Position numbers and translations under genes: made by a program. This document shows, one piece after another, positions 43,837 to 55,131 of a DNA stretch of 64,000 nucleotides. Under the pieces are notes generated by a model that saw only the letters and a program-made list of their open reading frames with translations, had not been told where the DNA came from and ran no database searches. Numbering within the stretch: the first letter of the stretch is position 1; the number at the start of each line of letters is the position of its first letter. Source of the stretch: Orobanche coerulescens (lineage: Eukaryota; Streptophyta; Magnoliopsida; Lamiales; Orobanchaceae); NCBI GenBank assembly GCA_033398695.1, contig CM065801.1, forward strand, positions 48,742,358 to 48,806,357. Reading direction: 5' to 3'.

Positions 43837-45409
43837 AAGAGTATAATAATCGGGATTCTTGCGCTTGTACAATGTAGGGCCATGGACCCTTATGTTTGAC
43901 TTTGTTGTCGCACTGCAGAACTTGCGAGTTCGGTGGTACTGCGATGATTGGCTTAATGTCTGAGCCTATCGTAATTGTGGTTTTTGTCATGTACTGGTTT
44001 CAAAATCTCGTTGTATAACCCCTTGTCGTTGAATATTGGACCATATTTCCTTTGGTAACTTATGATACCACCCTCGCAGACCATATCTAATTGTGTTGTG
44101 CTTTACTTTGATTTCAATTTGTGCCGTTAACTGAATCGCGTCACTACCGAGAAATTCTCGTGATGTTAGTAGTCATTCCGGATTCGTCAGAAGGCTTAGA
44201 GATTTGATCATTCGACCTTATGAAGTTGCTTTTTATATTATTACGTTATTTTCATTGTTCTAAATTTCGGGGACAAACTTCTTTCATTTAAAGTGGATCG
44301 TAATACCCGAATTTTTGACTCCTGTATGTTTCCATCCTATCGACTCGCTTATGTTCACTGATACCTGCTGAATGTGTTATGTTCTTAGGTCTTTGCCGTT
44401 CGAATGAGTTGTGGCATTGTTTCGGATTAATCCGTTTACAGTTGTGACTTTTCCCAAGTTCGGTTCAACCCTTGTGAGTCCTATGCAAAGTGAATATCTT
44501 GTAATTCTTACCAGCCCACTTAATGTCTTAAGTTGAGGCATGGACTTCGGGGTTGTTTGATTATGGTCGTCCAATCGTTGTTGTTCGATCAATGTTGTTC
44601 GATCGTTGTGGTTCGACTTTTGTTGCTCGATCTCGCATCGTGATTCTTGAGCATCTGATTTCCTTAAGATTTGGATACTCGTCCCAGTAAGTTATCTTCC
44701 AAACCTTTGAGGTTGTTGGAATTATATGCTCGTTTAGTGTTAAGCTCGCATTTTGATTATTGTATTATTTGGATTATCAACCATAGTGATTCGTGATCGT
44801 TGCACTTCGTAAACATTTTGCGTATTGAATCGGACCGCAGCGGCTCTGTATGACATGGAGTTTTGTGTCTGTTATTGACAGAAGATAACGTGTGTCATCT
44901 AAAATTTTCCTTGCCTTGAGTGTTTCATGTCCTAAATTTTGGGACGAAACTTATTTCAAAAGAAGTGGGATGTAATAATTTTATTTTCCCGTTAGTCCCT
45001 TCTCTTTTGATTTATTTTTATTTCCTTCGGTTCACTAGTCTTGACAATCAACATATGATGGTCATCATGTCTTGACATCAAGTGGGGGTACCGAGAGTCC
45101 GTGAGTGCATCTTTTGGCTTGACCAATATTTTGGTCGTATTCGTACCATAAATTAACTCGATCCTTATCTGGTATCCTTGCGATTCTATCGCTAAGATTT
45201 TATTTTTACTATTATCATTGTTGTGGCGGCAAGAGATAATTGACACTGAATGACGGCGCCACCACAATAGCGGCTTCTAAGAAACAATTGTAGCGCCACT
45301 AGGATCGCCGACTTAAAGTCAGTTTAATGTGCATATAAGGCCCTAAGAGGTATTCCCATAGTAGACTTAAGATGTTAACTGAAAAGAAACAGTTGGGTAA
45401 ACTGTAAGT
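43837..45409 (+). mobile_element. middle internal region of G4 with two polypurine/LTR-start modules (non-coding)
   Basis: Module A' (44263-44310: TTTCGGGGACAAACTTC, AAAGTGGATCG, TAATACCCG) and module B' (44933-44980: TTTTGGGACGAAACTT, AGAAGTGGGA, TGTAATAATT) are about 670 bp apart. The segment between them is homologous to the first 571 bp of the LARD-like LTRs (for example TATCGACTCG...GTTC near 44339 and 4756). Neither module borders an LTR in G4. The rest is non-coding. Confidence 0.65.
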
Positions 45410-45685
45410 ATGGATGCTACTAAGCATACCTGTTTCTTGGAGCATATCAGTTATCTGGAGGCCATAGCACAATTTCATCGGGAAGCAAGTCATACTGCGC
45501 AAGAGGCAGCTGCGTGGGAACGCGAGCATGCTGTGCAGTTAGAAGCTCAGTTGGCTGTAGTACGATACACTCTTCGAGAGAGGGAGGCACAGTACACCCA
45601 GGAGAGAGAGGCCCTCCAGGATCAAGTCCAGCAAGAGAGGGCGATGATACGGGCCAACACTGAAGAGATCCTTGTGATCCTCCCA
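45410..45685 (+). CDS. 130-residue coiled-coil/acidic ORF of G4, N-terminal 92 codons
   Basis: The ATG at 45410 is preceded by an in-frame TAA at 45398-45400, so the start is well bounded. The N-terminal 92 residues are helical in character, rich in Glu, Gln, Ala and Arg, with heptad-like spacing from about residue 15 to 80 (for example QEAAAWEREHAVQLEAQLAV), so a coiled coil is likely. The frame is interrupted at 45686 by the chromovirus and resumes in phase at 55136. I do not recognise a family. It sits where some plant gypsy elements carry an extra ORF, between pol remnants and the 3' LTR. Confidence 0.5.
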
Positions 45686-45686
45686 G
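45682..45686 (+). repeat. target-site duplication CCCAG, left copy
   Basis: CCCAG directly precedes TGTAATATCC at 45687 and recurs at 55132-55136. Confidence 0.92.
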
Positions 45687-46204
45687 TGTAATATCCGTAC
45701 TTTTTATTTTTGGTAATTTCTATTTTTGTGTATGTTCGTTTTGGACGACTCGCTTGTCACTGTTTTGGGATTCTGAATCTAGTTTGTTCTTTGAGTTTTT
45801 CCATTTGGACGAGTTTCGGATATGTTTTTACGTAATTTCATTTTAAGTCATGTTTTGTCGCATGTACATTCGATTCTCGTAAAATTCGTTCGATTTCATT
45901 ATTTTTTTGTTTCCATGAGTTTGTATGGTTGAGTTAATCATGTTGTGAGTTTCGGATAGTTAATCCGACGTCGTATCGTGATTTTTCGGACGTTTGGGCC
46001 ATTTTGTAATTTCCTAAAAGTTTAGGGAACTTTATCCTCCTTGTCGTATTTTGGGTTCCCCGATAGTTGGGAATGTACTATATTTCAGCACTTAACTTCG
46101 TTGTCGTGAATAGCTCGTGTTTACACTTCTGGGTTTGATCTTGTGTTGCGTTCCGTTTTCGTATCCTCCTGTGCAGAAAACGATGTTCAGCAGTACTGAA
46201 CTGC

Positions 46205-46535
46205 TGCATGCATAACGCACGTTTTGCATGTTATTTAGCGTGTGCTATCGCTACATGCATAACGTACGTTATGTCTTAGTCGTAACGTACCTTATAGACT
46301 TCAGTGGGGGTTCTGTAAAGTTTCTGCCTAGTCCTTACGTGCGTTAACAGGCGTTTGTTACGTACGTAAAACTCTTCGTAGCGGGCGTTAATGGTTTGGC
46401 CTAGCGTGCGCTATCGACCTCAGCCAATCAGGCAGAACGCTCTGCCAGGCTCTTACGTATGTTAACTCAAAGAAGTTACATACGTAAGACACATTAGCGT
46501 ACGTTAACCATCCATGTTAGCGTACGTAATGCTCT
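46205..46535 (+). promoter_or_regulatory. U3 cluster of TAACGTACGTTA/TTAGCGNACG motifs
   Basis: About a dozen related motifs of the forms AACGTACGTTA, TAGCGTACGTTAA and TTACGTACGTAA lie within 330 bp, mostly self-complementary, ending just before the TATA-like box. The 3' LTR has the same cluster (about 53400-53700). Similar clusters are in the solo LTR (55625-56070) and in the interiors of the LARD-like elements. Confidence 0.6.
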
Positions 46536-46542
46536 GTTAGGT

Positions 46543-46551
46543 ATTTAAATC
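46543..46551 (+). promoter_or_regulatory. TATA-like box of the chromovirus 5' LTR
   Basis: TATTTAAAT just downstream of the motif cluster. In the 3' LTR the same place reads TACTTAAT (53711-53718), so that copy is weakened. Confidence 0.5.
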
Positions 46552-47089
46552 CTGAGTTGACCTCAGACGCGTCATTTTCCTTTCTTTTCCTTCCCTTGTC
46601 CGCGACGTGAACTACTCGGGATATTTGGAGCGATTTGTGCAGAATACTCCATAAAGTTCATCCTTAGATCGATTGTTGTGCTTCAAGTACGGTTTATCAT
46701 CATCGTAATCATCTCTTTTCGTCCGAATCGAGGTATATTTCCTTAGAACCCTAACTTTTGGGGATTTTGGGATTTTGTTTTGATTTTCACCCTTTCAGTC
46801 CGATTTGCCTCTTATGATTGTTAGATTTCGATAGCATAATCACCATCCCTTGTTTCTCTTGTGGTTTTGCGGATTAAACTCGATGTTTTTCCCCGTTGAT
46901 AGCTTAAAATCGGCTTTGACCTTGTATTATCCGACGAAACGTCCCAACGGGTAAAATTAAGGCGAATACTTACGTTTCCGCATTATTGAGATCGATTGTA
47001 TATCGTGGTTGTGTAGGATCGGATTCCTGAAGATTGTTCGGACCGAAACCTTGTCGTTCACCCTTTCAATTCGCGTCATTTTATTCAAG

Positions 47090-47611
47090 GCAAGTACATG
47101 TATTACATTTCATTGTGTGTGTACGGTTTTGATGCGAGTGATGTAAATTGTGTTATTAAATGATTGTGATTGTTGCTCTTCCACCCGGGGATGGCATATG
47201 TGGCCTCTGGGGGCCCATACTAATGGGTACGGCCATGGAAGTGGACTTGGGTGCGTGTGTTGATGTTCTTCCACCCGGGGACGGTTCGACGGGACCTCTG
47301 GGGCCGATACTAATGGGTACGGTCGCGGAAGTGGTTTCTCACCTGGGGACGGTCCAATGGGGCCTCTGGGGGTCGATACTAATTGGTACGGCCGCGGGTT
47401 ACCAAGCATGGATAGTTGTGATGTGGACAACTTGATAATATACTATTTTGGTGTAAATGTGATATTCCGGAATATTGATTTCAAATGTTTTTCTCAAATG
47501 GATTACTTGTGTCGAATTGTGTATGTATATAATGTAGTGTAATTATGTACTTGCACTAGCTATTCGAATTCTAACCCCTTAAATGATGGAAATGCGTCTT
47601 ATGCATTTCAG
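47090..47611 (+). other. predicted GC-AG leader intron, chromovirus 5' LTR
   Basis: CAAG|GCAAGTAC to GCATTTCAG|GTAC, branch-like CTAAC 36-40 nt before the end. The hairpin after CTAAC is broken here but intact in the 3' LTR (CCCC-TTAAATA-GGGG, intron 54258-54780). Confidence 0.45.
47178..47400 (+). repeat. leader minisatellite of the chromovirus 5' LTR
   Basis: Three units related to the LARD LTR minisatellite (CTTCCACCCGGGGACGGTTC, CTAATGGGTACGG), one of them on a shifted spacing. The 3' LTR counterpart is at about 54346-54570. Confidence 0.85.
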
Positions 47612-47966
47612 GTACTGGTCGAGCCGAGGAGCTGGCACGGGATATGCATGCAAAGGATGGACCCGCATGATGATGAGGCTCGAGTCGTGTTTTTTGTTTT
47701 ACTATTACATTTATCTTGATGTTGGAGTTAGACTGAGTGCTTTATAAATTGGTTAAAGTCCCCTGCGTGGGCAATGGATTTATTGGAGTTACACTCTTCG
47801 ATACTTGATTAAAATGTTTTGGCCGAGGCCACGACCCTATTTTACTATGATGGTTATGTCTTTTGGGATTTCATATTCGGATTGTGTGCTATGTGTCATC
47901 CTGGTAGACCTCATAAAGGTTCTACGGCGTGTAATGTCCCTTTTGTGATTTGGGGTGTTACATTTA

Positions 47967-47979
47967 TGGTATCAGAGCC
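47967..47979 (+). other. primer-binding site of the chromovirus
   Basis: TGGTATCAGAGCC, four bases after the LTR end, complementary to the initiator-Met tRNA 3' end used by many plant LTR elements. Confidence 0.85.
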
Positions 47980-48222
47980 ATATGTTATGAATACCTAGGC
48001 TGTCGGTTAATTTTGGGTCAGTCAGTCATGTCGTTAGAGTCAGTTGTTGAGCCTAATATTATCGTGCTACCATCTCTTCGTTCGACCCGTGACTGTATGT
48101 CTCCTCGAACTCTTATATTTATGTAATTCATTTCCTTGTGTTGTTTGGATTGTGAATTGTTGTACCGACTTTGCAAACTGTGAATTTTTCTGATCTTGTT
48201 CCTTTTATATCTTTTCTTTAGT

Positions 48223-49100
48223 ATGTTGAGAGGTCGCAGTAGACCAGCTAGGGTACGCGGCCGAGGTCGTGGTCGGGGTGCTATTAATGAGGAAGTTTCA
48301 CTTTCTCAGTCCTGTGCAGATTCGGCCTCTCAGTCAGTGCCGAGCACTCTACCTCTGAGCTCTGACGGGCAACAGGATATGTCAGTCAGTAAGGATCTAT
48401 CGTCGGGTAATAATGCCGACGCCGGGGCTACTGCCGTACTTCAGCAGTTGGTAGCCCAGCTTGCCTAGATAGCTCAGGGAGGACGCCAGAATCCACCCCC
48501 GACTCCTGAGGAAGAAGCTAGTAAGTGGCTTCAAACGGTGGCTAAGATGCACCCTTCTCGTTTCTCTGGATCTTCTGACTCCCTCGGTTGGGAGAATTAG
48601 CTCTTTCAGTTGAGTAGGACTTTTGATGCCGTAGTGTGTCCCGATGACAGGAGGGTACATATTGCTTAGTACCTCCTGGATAAGGAAGCTGCAGAATGGT
48701 GGGAGGCTGTGGCGCCCAGAGACTGCCGAGCCACTTGGGAGGAATTCAAAGCTGCTATGGAAGCAGAATATTGTCCACCGCCAGTCAAAGAACGCAGGAT
48801 TGTGGAGTTCTTAACTGCCACACCTCAGGATGTACCGATTTCCCAGGCCATTATCTCCTACAATAAACAGTTGGGGTTCGTGAAGGATCAGGTGAGGATG
48901 GAGGCCGATAAAATCCGTTATTTTAATATACGCATGAAACCGCATATCAGGCAGAGTATGGCACCGCTCATGTGTGCCACCTTGAAAGAATACCAGGATC
49001 GCGCCCTAGCGATCGAGATGGCTATCCCGGAATCAGAGTCGGGTTCCGAATCTAAGAAGCAAAAGACTACTGCAGTTTCTCAGCCGGTAAGAGTGGTCAT
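48223..49100 (+). pseudogene. gag: gag of the chromovirus, three premature stops
   Basis: The ATG at 48223 starts an Arg/Gly-rich N-terminus (GRSRPARVRGRGRGRGA), usual for Tekay-type gag. The frame continues through TAG at 48466, 48598 and 48667. The gag core includes MHPSRFSGSSD, KEAAEWWEAVA and EEFKAAMEAEYCPPPVKE. The domain ends near 49060, followed by a Lys-rich patch. A frameshift at a T6 run near 49098 moves the zinc-knuckle region to another frame. At least two of the stops fall where Gln is expected, so CAG-to-TAG changes are likely. Confidence 0.85.
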
Positions 49101-49103
49101 TTT

Positions 49104-50414
49104 TTGAGGTATCAGTCTGCTCCTACACCTGGGAAGAAGCCGTTTCATCAGGCCGGTGGATCTCGGGGTAACCGTTCAGTCCAGTCTGTTGCATCTGGCC
49201 GGAGAGTTTGTTTTAATTATAGTCAGTATGAGCACGTGATGAAGGATTGCCCATTTCCGTTAGTTACTTGCTTTACTTGCGGACAGACCGGGCATCGGGC
49301 AGTTCATTGCGAGAGGGCCACCAGGGTCGCCAGAGATCCGACTACCACCGCCGTTCAGAATGAACACAGCACTCCAGTTACTCATGTTCCTCAGAGTTCG
49401 GGCTGTGGTAGGGGTCGGGGTCAGCAGGATCGCCGTACAGCATCGACTTCGGGCTCAGTTCACCCTCGATTGTATCAGATGAGGCGCACAGAGGAGGCAG
49501 ACGTTCCGGTGGCATCAGGTACCACTCAGATCCTTTCTCATACAGTTTCAGTACTTTTTGATTCGGGTGCTAGCCACTCCTTTATTGCTTCGGATTGTGT
49601 GAGTCGTATTGGTTTTGCCTGCTTGTTCGAGTGTGAACCGTTTGTAGTGGGTACGCCTAATGGGGATCGTATGGTTAGGGACCAGGAAGTTAGGGATTTC
49701 CCAGTGAGGATCGGGAGCCGAGATTGGCCCTAGAATCTCATTGTTATAGACCTTAACGGTGAGGATTTGATCCTCGGGGACAATTGGTTGGGTCGTCACG
49801 GTGCTATCATGAACTATCGGACTCGTACCATCTCGATAGTAGCCGAGGACGGCACCAAGCATACTCTCGTCGGTTGTAAGCCGGGTAGGTCGGGAAGTGT
49901 GATTAGCACCTTGAAGGCGATGAAACTTCTGAACCAGGGTTGCGTCGGCTATTGGTGTTACACTCTGAAGGCAAAAGATGGTGGAGTTGACATGTCTTCG
50001 ATTCCGGACGTTAGCGAGTATCCCGACGTTTTTCCAGATGACTTTTCGGGATTACCACCACAGCGGGAGGTTGAGTTTCCTATTGATCTAGAGCCGAATG
50101 CGGCCCCTGTTTCTCGAGCGTCGTACCGTATGGCATCGTCGGAGATGTTGGAGTTGAAGAAACAGTTGGGGGAATTGCTAGATAAAGTGTATATCCGACC
50201 GAGCGCATCGCCTTGGGGTGCGCCTGTGCTTTTTGTCAAGAAAAAGGATGGGTCGCTTCGTTTATGCATCATTTATCGAGAATTAAACAAGTTAACCATA
50301 AAAAACAAGTACCTTTTGCCCAGTATCGACGATTTGTTTAATCTTCTTCAGGGAGAGATAGTGATATACCGAAAGCTGTTTTTCGGACGAGATATGGCCA
50401 TTAAGAGTTTGTAG
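49104..50414 (+). pseudogene. pol: zinc knuckle, protease and N-terminal reverse transcriptase of the chromovirus
   Basis: One frame with a TAG at 49731-49733. The first knuckle (about residues 36-49) has lost a Cys (CFNY for CFNC). The second (C56-C59-H64-C69) is intact. The protease has the DSGA catalytic motif near residue 153. After the TAG come [14 protein letters not shown] (protease end) and reverse transcriptase fingers: [15 protein letters not shown], then [23 protein letters not shown] and YRELN. Between LLQGE and the next conserved block the segment that normally carries the first catalytic Asp is missing, an internal deletion of roughly 25 codons. The frame then ends at 50412-50414. 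Confidence 0.85.
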
Positions 50415-50416
50415 TT

Positions 50417-50884
50417 ATGCCTTTCGGGCTAACCAATGCCCCAGAAGTGTTCATGCAGTTGATGAACAAGGTTTTTATTGAGTATCTGGACAAATTCATA
50501 GTTGTCTTTATCGATGACATTCTTATCTATTCCCGAAGTCAGGAGGAGCACGCCTTACATCTCCGGATTGTGCTAGACATTTTGAGAGTTGAGAAGTTGT
50601 ACGCGAAGTTATCTAAGTGTGAGTTTTTGCTCAAGGAAGTGATGTTCCTCGGGCATGTGATTTCAGCGGAGGGAGTTCGGGTAGATCCGCAGAAGATAGA
50701 GGCAGTGATGGCGTGGGAACCGCCTAAGAATGTGAAGGATGTGAGGAGTTTTCTGGGACTTGCAGGCTATAACGTAGATTTGTTGAGGGATTTTCTAAGA
50801 TCGCTAGACCACTCACTCAGTTACTCCAGAAGACTCAGAAGTTCGAGTGGACCACAGATAGACCGGATAGTTTTGACGAGTTGA
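50417..50884 (+). pseudogene. pol: C-terminal reverse transcriptase of the chromovirus
   Basis: [17 protein letters not shown] and the catalytic FIDD box ([11 protein letters not shown], about residues 31-34; the family has Y/F-x-D-D) are followed by the thumb region with [10 protein letters not shown] and RSFLGLAGY. It is in a different frame from the preceding part, and another frameshift follows RSFLGLAGY (near 50770), so the connection to RNase H is lost. Confidence 0.88.
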
Positions 50885-50891
50885 AGAGACG

Positions 50892-51374
50892 ATGACTACC
50901 GCACCCGTTTTAGCATTGCCTCAGGGGAACGAGGATTTCGTGGTATATAGTGATGCTTCAGGCCTCGGACTCGGATGTGTTTTGATGCAGGGAGATAGGG
51001 TTATTGCTTATGCGTCCCGACAGCTGAAACCTTACGAAGCAAATTACCCTACGCATGATTTAGAGTTAGCTGCAGTCGTCTTTGCTTTAGAAATCTGGAG
51101 GCATTATCTCTATGGGTCGTCGTGTAAGATTTACATGGATCACAAGAGTCTGAAGTATATCTTCAGTCAGAAAGAGTTGAACATGAGACAGCATAGGTGG
51201 TTGGAGCTAATTAAATATTATGACCTCGAGATACTTTACCATCCGGGTAAGGCTAATGTAGTGGCCGATGCATTGAGTCGGAAGCCGATGGCGTTACAGA
51301 TGTTAGAGGTACTTACACCACAGAGCCGGATTCAGTGGGATTTGATTTGTCAGAATATCGAGGTTTGGGTTTAG
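50892..51374 (+). pseudogene. pol: RNase H domain of the chromovirus
   Basis: About 150 codons open from [11 protein letters not shown]. Conserved landmarks are [16 protein letters not shown] (first catalytic Asp), [13 protein letters not shown] (Glu), [12 protein letters not shown] (Asp) and NVVADALSR (final Asp). It would degrade the RNA strand during cDNA synthesis. The frame ends after the domain; 51375-51567 is a degraded connector to integrase. Confidence 0.88.
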
Positions 51375-51567
51375 AGAGTTCAGGGTCAGTTATGTGCGTT
51401 GGAAATCACTTCGTCCTTGACTGATGATATCAAGACGAAGCAGTATGATGATCCGTTTCTAGTCCAGTTGAGGGAGGATGTGAGGAAGGGGAAACCCCTG
51501 GGTTTGTGATTCAGGATGATGGAGTTTTGAGATTCGCGGCAGATTATGTGTACCGAATGACATTGAG

Positions 51568-52683
51568 TTGAGACAGAAGGTCTTGAGTGGGGCTCATACT
51601 ACGCCTTACTCCATACATCCTGGTACGAGCAAAATGTACAAGGGCGTAAGGAGTAACTACTGGTGGAGTAATTTGAAGACGGACGTGAACGAGTTTGTAT
51701 CGAGGTATTTAACCTATCAGCAGGTTAAGATTGAGCATCAGCGACCCTCAGGATTATTGTGACCACTCCCTATTCCGGAGTGGAAGTGGGAGGACATTTC
51801 CATGGATTTTATTACCAGTATGCCTAGGACTCAGACTGGAATGAACATGATTTGGGTTATTGTCGATCGATTAACCAAATCAGCTCATTTTCTGGGTATT
51901 AAGGATACTTGGGGGCCGGAGAGACTAGCGCGGGTATTCATTGCGGAGGTTGTGAGGTTGCATGGGACTCCTAAGAGTATTGTTTCGGATCTTGATAACC
52001 GATTCATATCACATTTTTGGCAGGCCGTTCATCGAGCTTTGGGGACTGAGTTGAGACTCAGTACATCCTACCACCCTTAGTCAGATGGACAGTCTGAGCG
52101 GACGTTACAGACGCTGGAGGATATGCTGTGAGCTTGTGCTTTAGATTGGAAGGATGATTGGGAGTCGCACTTGCCATTAATCGAGTTCATGTACAACAAT
52201 AGTTGGCACGCCTTGATCAAAATGGCACCATTTGAGGCATTGTATGGTAGGAGGTGCAGATCGCCGTTGTGTTGGGATGATGCATCCGAGCTAATCAGCA
52301 CCGAGCCTGATATGGTAGTTGGGACGAGAGAGAAGATTGCTCTGATTCGCGATAGGATGTTGACGGCCTAGAGTCGACAGAAGTCTTATGCCGATACGCG
52401 TCGCCGGCCGTTGGAATTTGAGGTGGGAGACCATGTGTTGCTTAAGGTGTCGCCGACACGGGGAGTTTACCGCTTCGGTTGGAAGGGTAAACTTAGTCCG
52501 AGATATATTGGACCATTCGAGATTCTAGAGAGAGTTGGAGAGCTTACATATCAGTTAGGCTTGTCGCCGTCCCTGAGACACGTGCATAACGTATTCCATG
52601 TTTCCCAGCTTAGGAACTACGTACCGAACCCTAGCCATATTATTGATTTTGGAGAGATCGAGTTGGGGCCCGACATTACCATT
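51568..52683 (+). pseudogene. pol: integrase of the chromovirus, several stops
   Basis: The HHCC zinc-binding region is damaged (SRYLTYQQ where Cys residues are expected). The catalytic core follows: WEDISMDFI (first Asp), IVSDLDNRF (second Asp) and SDGQSERT (Glu). Then come LPLIEFMYNNSWH, PFEALYGRRCRSPLCW and the C-terminal GPFEILERVGELTYQL/HNVFHVSQLRNY module typical of gypsy integrases. Stops occur at 51760, 52078, 52129 and 52369, several at positions where the family has Gln or Arg (CAG to TAG, CGA to TGA). Confidence 0.88.
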
Positions 52684-52686
52684 TAG

Positions 52687-52845
52687 GAGAGGCCAATTCA
52701 GATTTTAGAGCATCAGGTGAAGCAACTCAAGCACAAAACTATTCCTTTGGTTAAGGTGCAACGGTCGAGGCATGGATCCGAGGAAGACACGTGGGAGACG
52801 GAAGAGAGTATGAGGTCAAGGTACCCTGAGTTATTCGCGTTGTAA
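52687..52845 (+). pseudogene. pol: C-terminal chromodomain of the chromovirus integrase
   Basis: About 52 codons in the integrase frame, separated from it by TAG 52684-52686. The order ERPIQILEHQVKQLKHK, IPLVKVQ, EEDTWETEESM, YPELF matches the chromodomain that places Tekay/Del elements among chromoviruses. Such domains are thought to steer integration to particular chromatin. TAA at 52843 ends the gene, directly before the TTTTGGGACGAAACTT tract. Confidence 0.8.
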
Positions 52846-52879
52846 GTTTTGGGACGAAACTTATTTTTAGGGGAGAGAA

Positions 52880-55131
52880 TGTAATATCCGTACTTTCTAT
52901 TTTTGGTAATTTCTCTTTTGGTGTATGTTCGTTTCGGACGACTCGCTTGTCACTGTTTTGGGATTTTAAATCTAGTTTGTTCTTTGAGTTTTTCCATTTG
53001 GACGAGTTTCGGATATGTTTTTACGTAATTTCATTTTAAGTCATGTTTTGTCGCATGTACGTTCGATTCTCGTAAAACTCGTTCAATTTCATTATTTCTT
53101 TGTTTCCATGAGTTCGTATGGTTGAGTTACTCATGTTGTGAGTTTCAGATTGTTAATCCGACGTCGTATCGTGATTTTCCGGACGTTTGGGCCATTTTGT
53201 AATTTCCTAAAAGTTTAGGTAACTTTATCCTCCTTGTCGTATTTTGGGTTCCCCGATAGTTGGGAATGTACTATCTTTCAGCACTTAACTTCGTTGTCGT
53301 GAATAGCTCGTGTTTACACTTCTGGGTTTGATCTTGCGTTGTGTTCCGTTTTCATATCGTCCTGTGCAGAAAACGATGTTTAGCAGTACTGAACTGCTGT
53401 ATGCATAACGCATGTTATGCATGTTATTTAGCGTGCGCTATCGCTACCTGCATAACGTACGTTATGGACTTCAGCATAGGTTCTGTCCTGTTTCTGCCTA
53501 GTCAGTACGTGCGTTAACGGGCATTTGTTACGTACGTAAAACTCTTCGTAGCGCACATTAACGGTTTGGCGTACGTGCGCTATCGACCTCAGCCAATCGG
53601 GCAGAACGCTCTGCCAGGATCTTACGTATGTTAACTCAAAGGAGTTATGTACGTAAGACACATTAGCGTACGTTAACCATCCATGTTAGCGTACGTAATG
53701 CTTTGTCAGGTACTTAATCCCGAGTTGACCTCAGATGCCTCATTTTCCTTTATTTTCCTTCCCTTGTCCGTGACGTGAACTACTCGGGAGATTTGGAGCG
53801 ATTTGTGCAGAATACTCCATAAAGTTCATCCTTAGATCGATTGTTGTGCTTTAAGCAAGGTTTATCATCATCGTAATCATCTCTTTCCATCCGAATCGAG
53901 GTATATTTCCTTAGAACCCTAACCTTTGGGGATTTTGGGAGTTTATTTTGATTTTCACCCTTCCAGTCCGATTTGCCTCTTATGATTGTTAGATTTCGAT
54001 AGCATAATCACCATCCCTTATTTCTCTTGTGGTTTTGCGGATCAAACTCGATGTTTTTCCCCGTTGATAGCTTAAAATCGTTTTTGACCTTGTATTGTCC
54101 GACGAAACGTCCCAACGGGTAAAATTAAGGCGAATTCTTACGTATCCACGTTATTGAGATTAATTGTATATCGTGGTTGTGTAGGATCGGATTCGTGAAG
54201 ATTGTTCGGACCGAAACCTTGTCGTTCACCCTTTCCTTTCGCGTCATTTTATTCAAGGCAAGTACATGTATTACATTTCATTGTGTGTGTACGGTTTTGA
54301 TGCGAATGATGTAAATTGTGTTATTGAATGAATGTGATTGTTCCTCTTCCACCCTTGGATGGCATATGTGGCCTCTGGGGGCCGATACTAATGGGTACGG
54401 CCACGGAAGTGGACTTGGGTGCATGTGTTGATGTTCTTCCACCCGGGGACAGTTCGACCGGACCTATGGGGGCCGATACTAATGGGTACGGTCTCAAAAG
54501 TGGTTTCTCACCCGGGTACGGTTCGACGGGGCCTCTGGGGGTCGATACTAATGGGTACGGCCGCGGGTTACCAAGCGTGGATAGTTGTGATGTGGAAAAC
54601 TTGATAATATACTGTTTTGGTGTAAATGTGATATTCCGGAATATTGATTTCAAATGTTTTTCTCAAATGGATTACTTGTGTCGAATCGTGTATGTATATA
54701 ATGTAGTGTAATTGTGTATTTGCACTAGCTATTCGAATGCTAACCCCTTAAATAGGGGAAATGCGTCTTATGCATTTCAGGTACTAGTCGAGCCGAGGAG
54801 CTGGCACGGGATATGCATGCAAAGGATGTACCCGCATGATGATGAGGCTCGAGTCGTGTTTTATGTTTTACTATTACATTTATCTTGATGTTGGAGTTAG
54901 ACTGAGTGTTTTATAAATTGGTTAAAGTCCCCTGCATGGGCAATGGATTTATTGGAGTTACACTCTTCGATACTTGATAAAAATGTTTTGGCTGAGACCA
55001 CGACCCTATTTTACTATGATGGTTGTGTCTTTTGGGATTTCATATTCGGATTGTGTGTTATGTGTCATCCTGGTAGACCTCGTGAAGGTTCTACGGCGTG
55101 TAATGTCCCTTTTGTGATTTGGGGTGTTACA
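52880..55131 (+). repeat. 3' LTR of the chromovirus
   Basis: It is 2252 bp. It keeps donor-like 54257/54258, minisatellite 54346-54570, CTAAC 54740-54744 with an intact CCCC/GGGG hairpin, acceptor 54780 and the terminal hairpin. Scattered substitutions and small indels separate it from the 5' LTR, so the insertion is not recent. Confidence 0.92.

Larger units (their letters stand above)
45687..47962 (+). repeat. 5' LTR of the chromovirus
   Basis: It is 2276 bp. Contents: U3 motif cluster (46205-46535, TAACGTACGTTA-like), TATA-like TATTTAAAT (46543-46551), donor-like CAAG|GCAAGTAC (47089/47090), minisatellite (47178-47400), branch-like CTAAC (47571-47575), acceptor-like TTTCAG|GTAC (47611) and the terminal hairpin (47930-47962). 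Confidence 0.92.
45687..55131 (+). mobile_element. Tekay/Del-like chromovirus (Ty3/gypsy), all domains present but degraded
   Basis: LTRs 45687-47962 and 52880-55131 flank gag, zinc knuckle, protease, reverse transcriptase, RNase H, integrase and chromodomain in the Ty3/gypsy order. Primer site TGGTATCAGAGCC is at 47967-47979 and the polypurine tract AGGGGAGAGAA at 52869-52879. The TSD CCCAG is perfect. About ten in-frame stops or frameshifts and an internal deletion in the reverse transcriptase make it inactive. Its LTR-end and primer-site sequences match the non-coding elements nearby, so relatives of it are plausible helpers. Confidence 0.93.
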
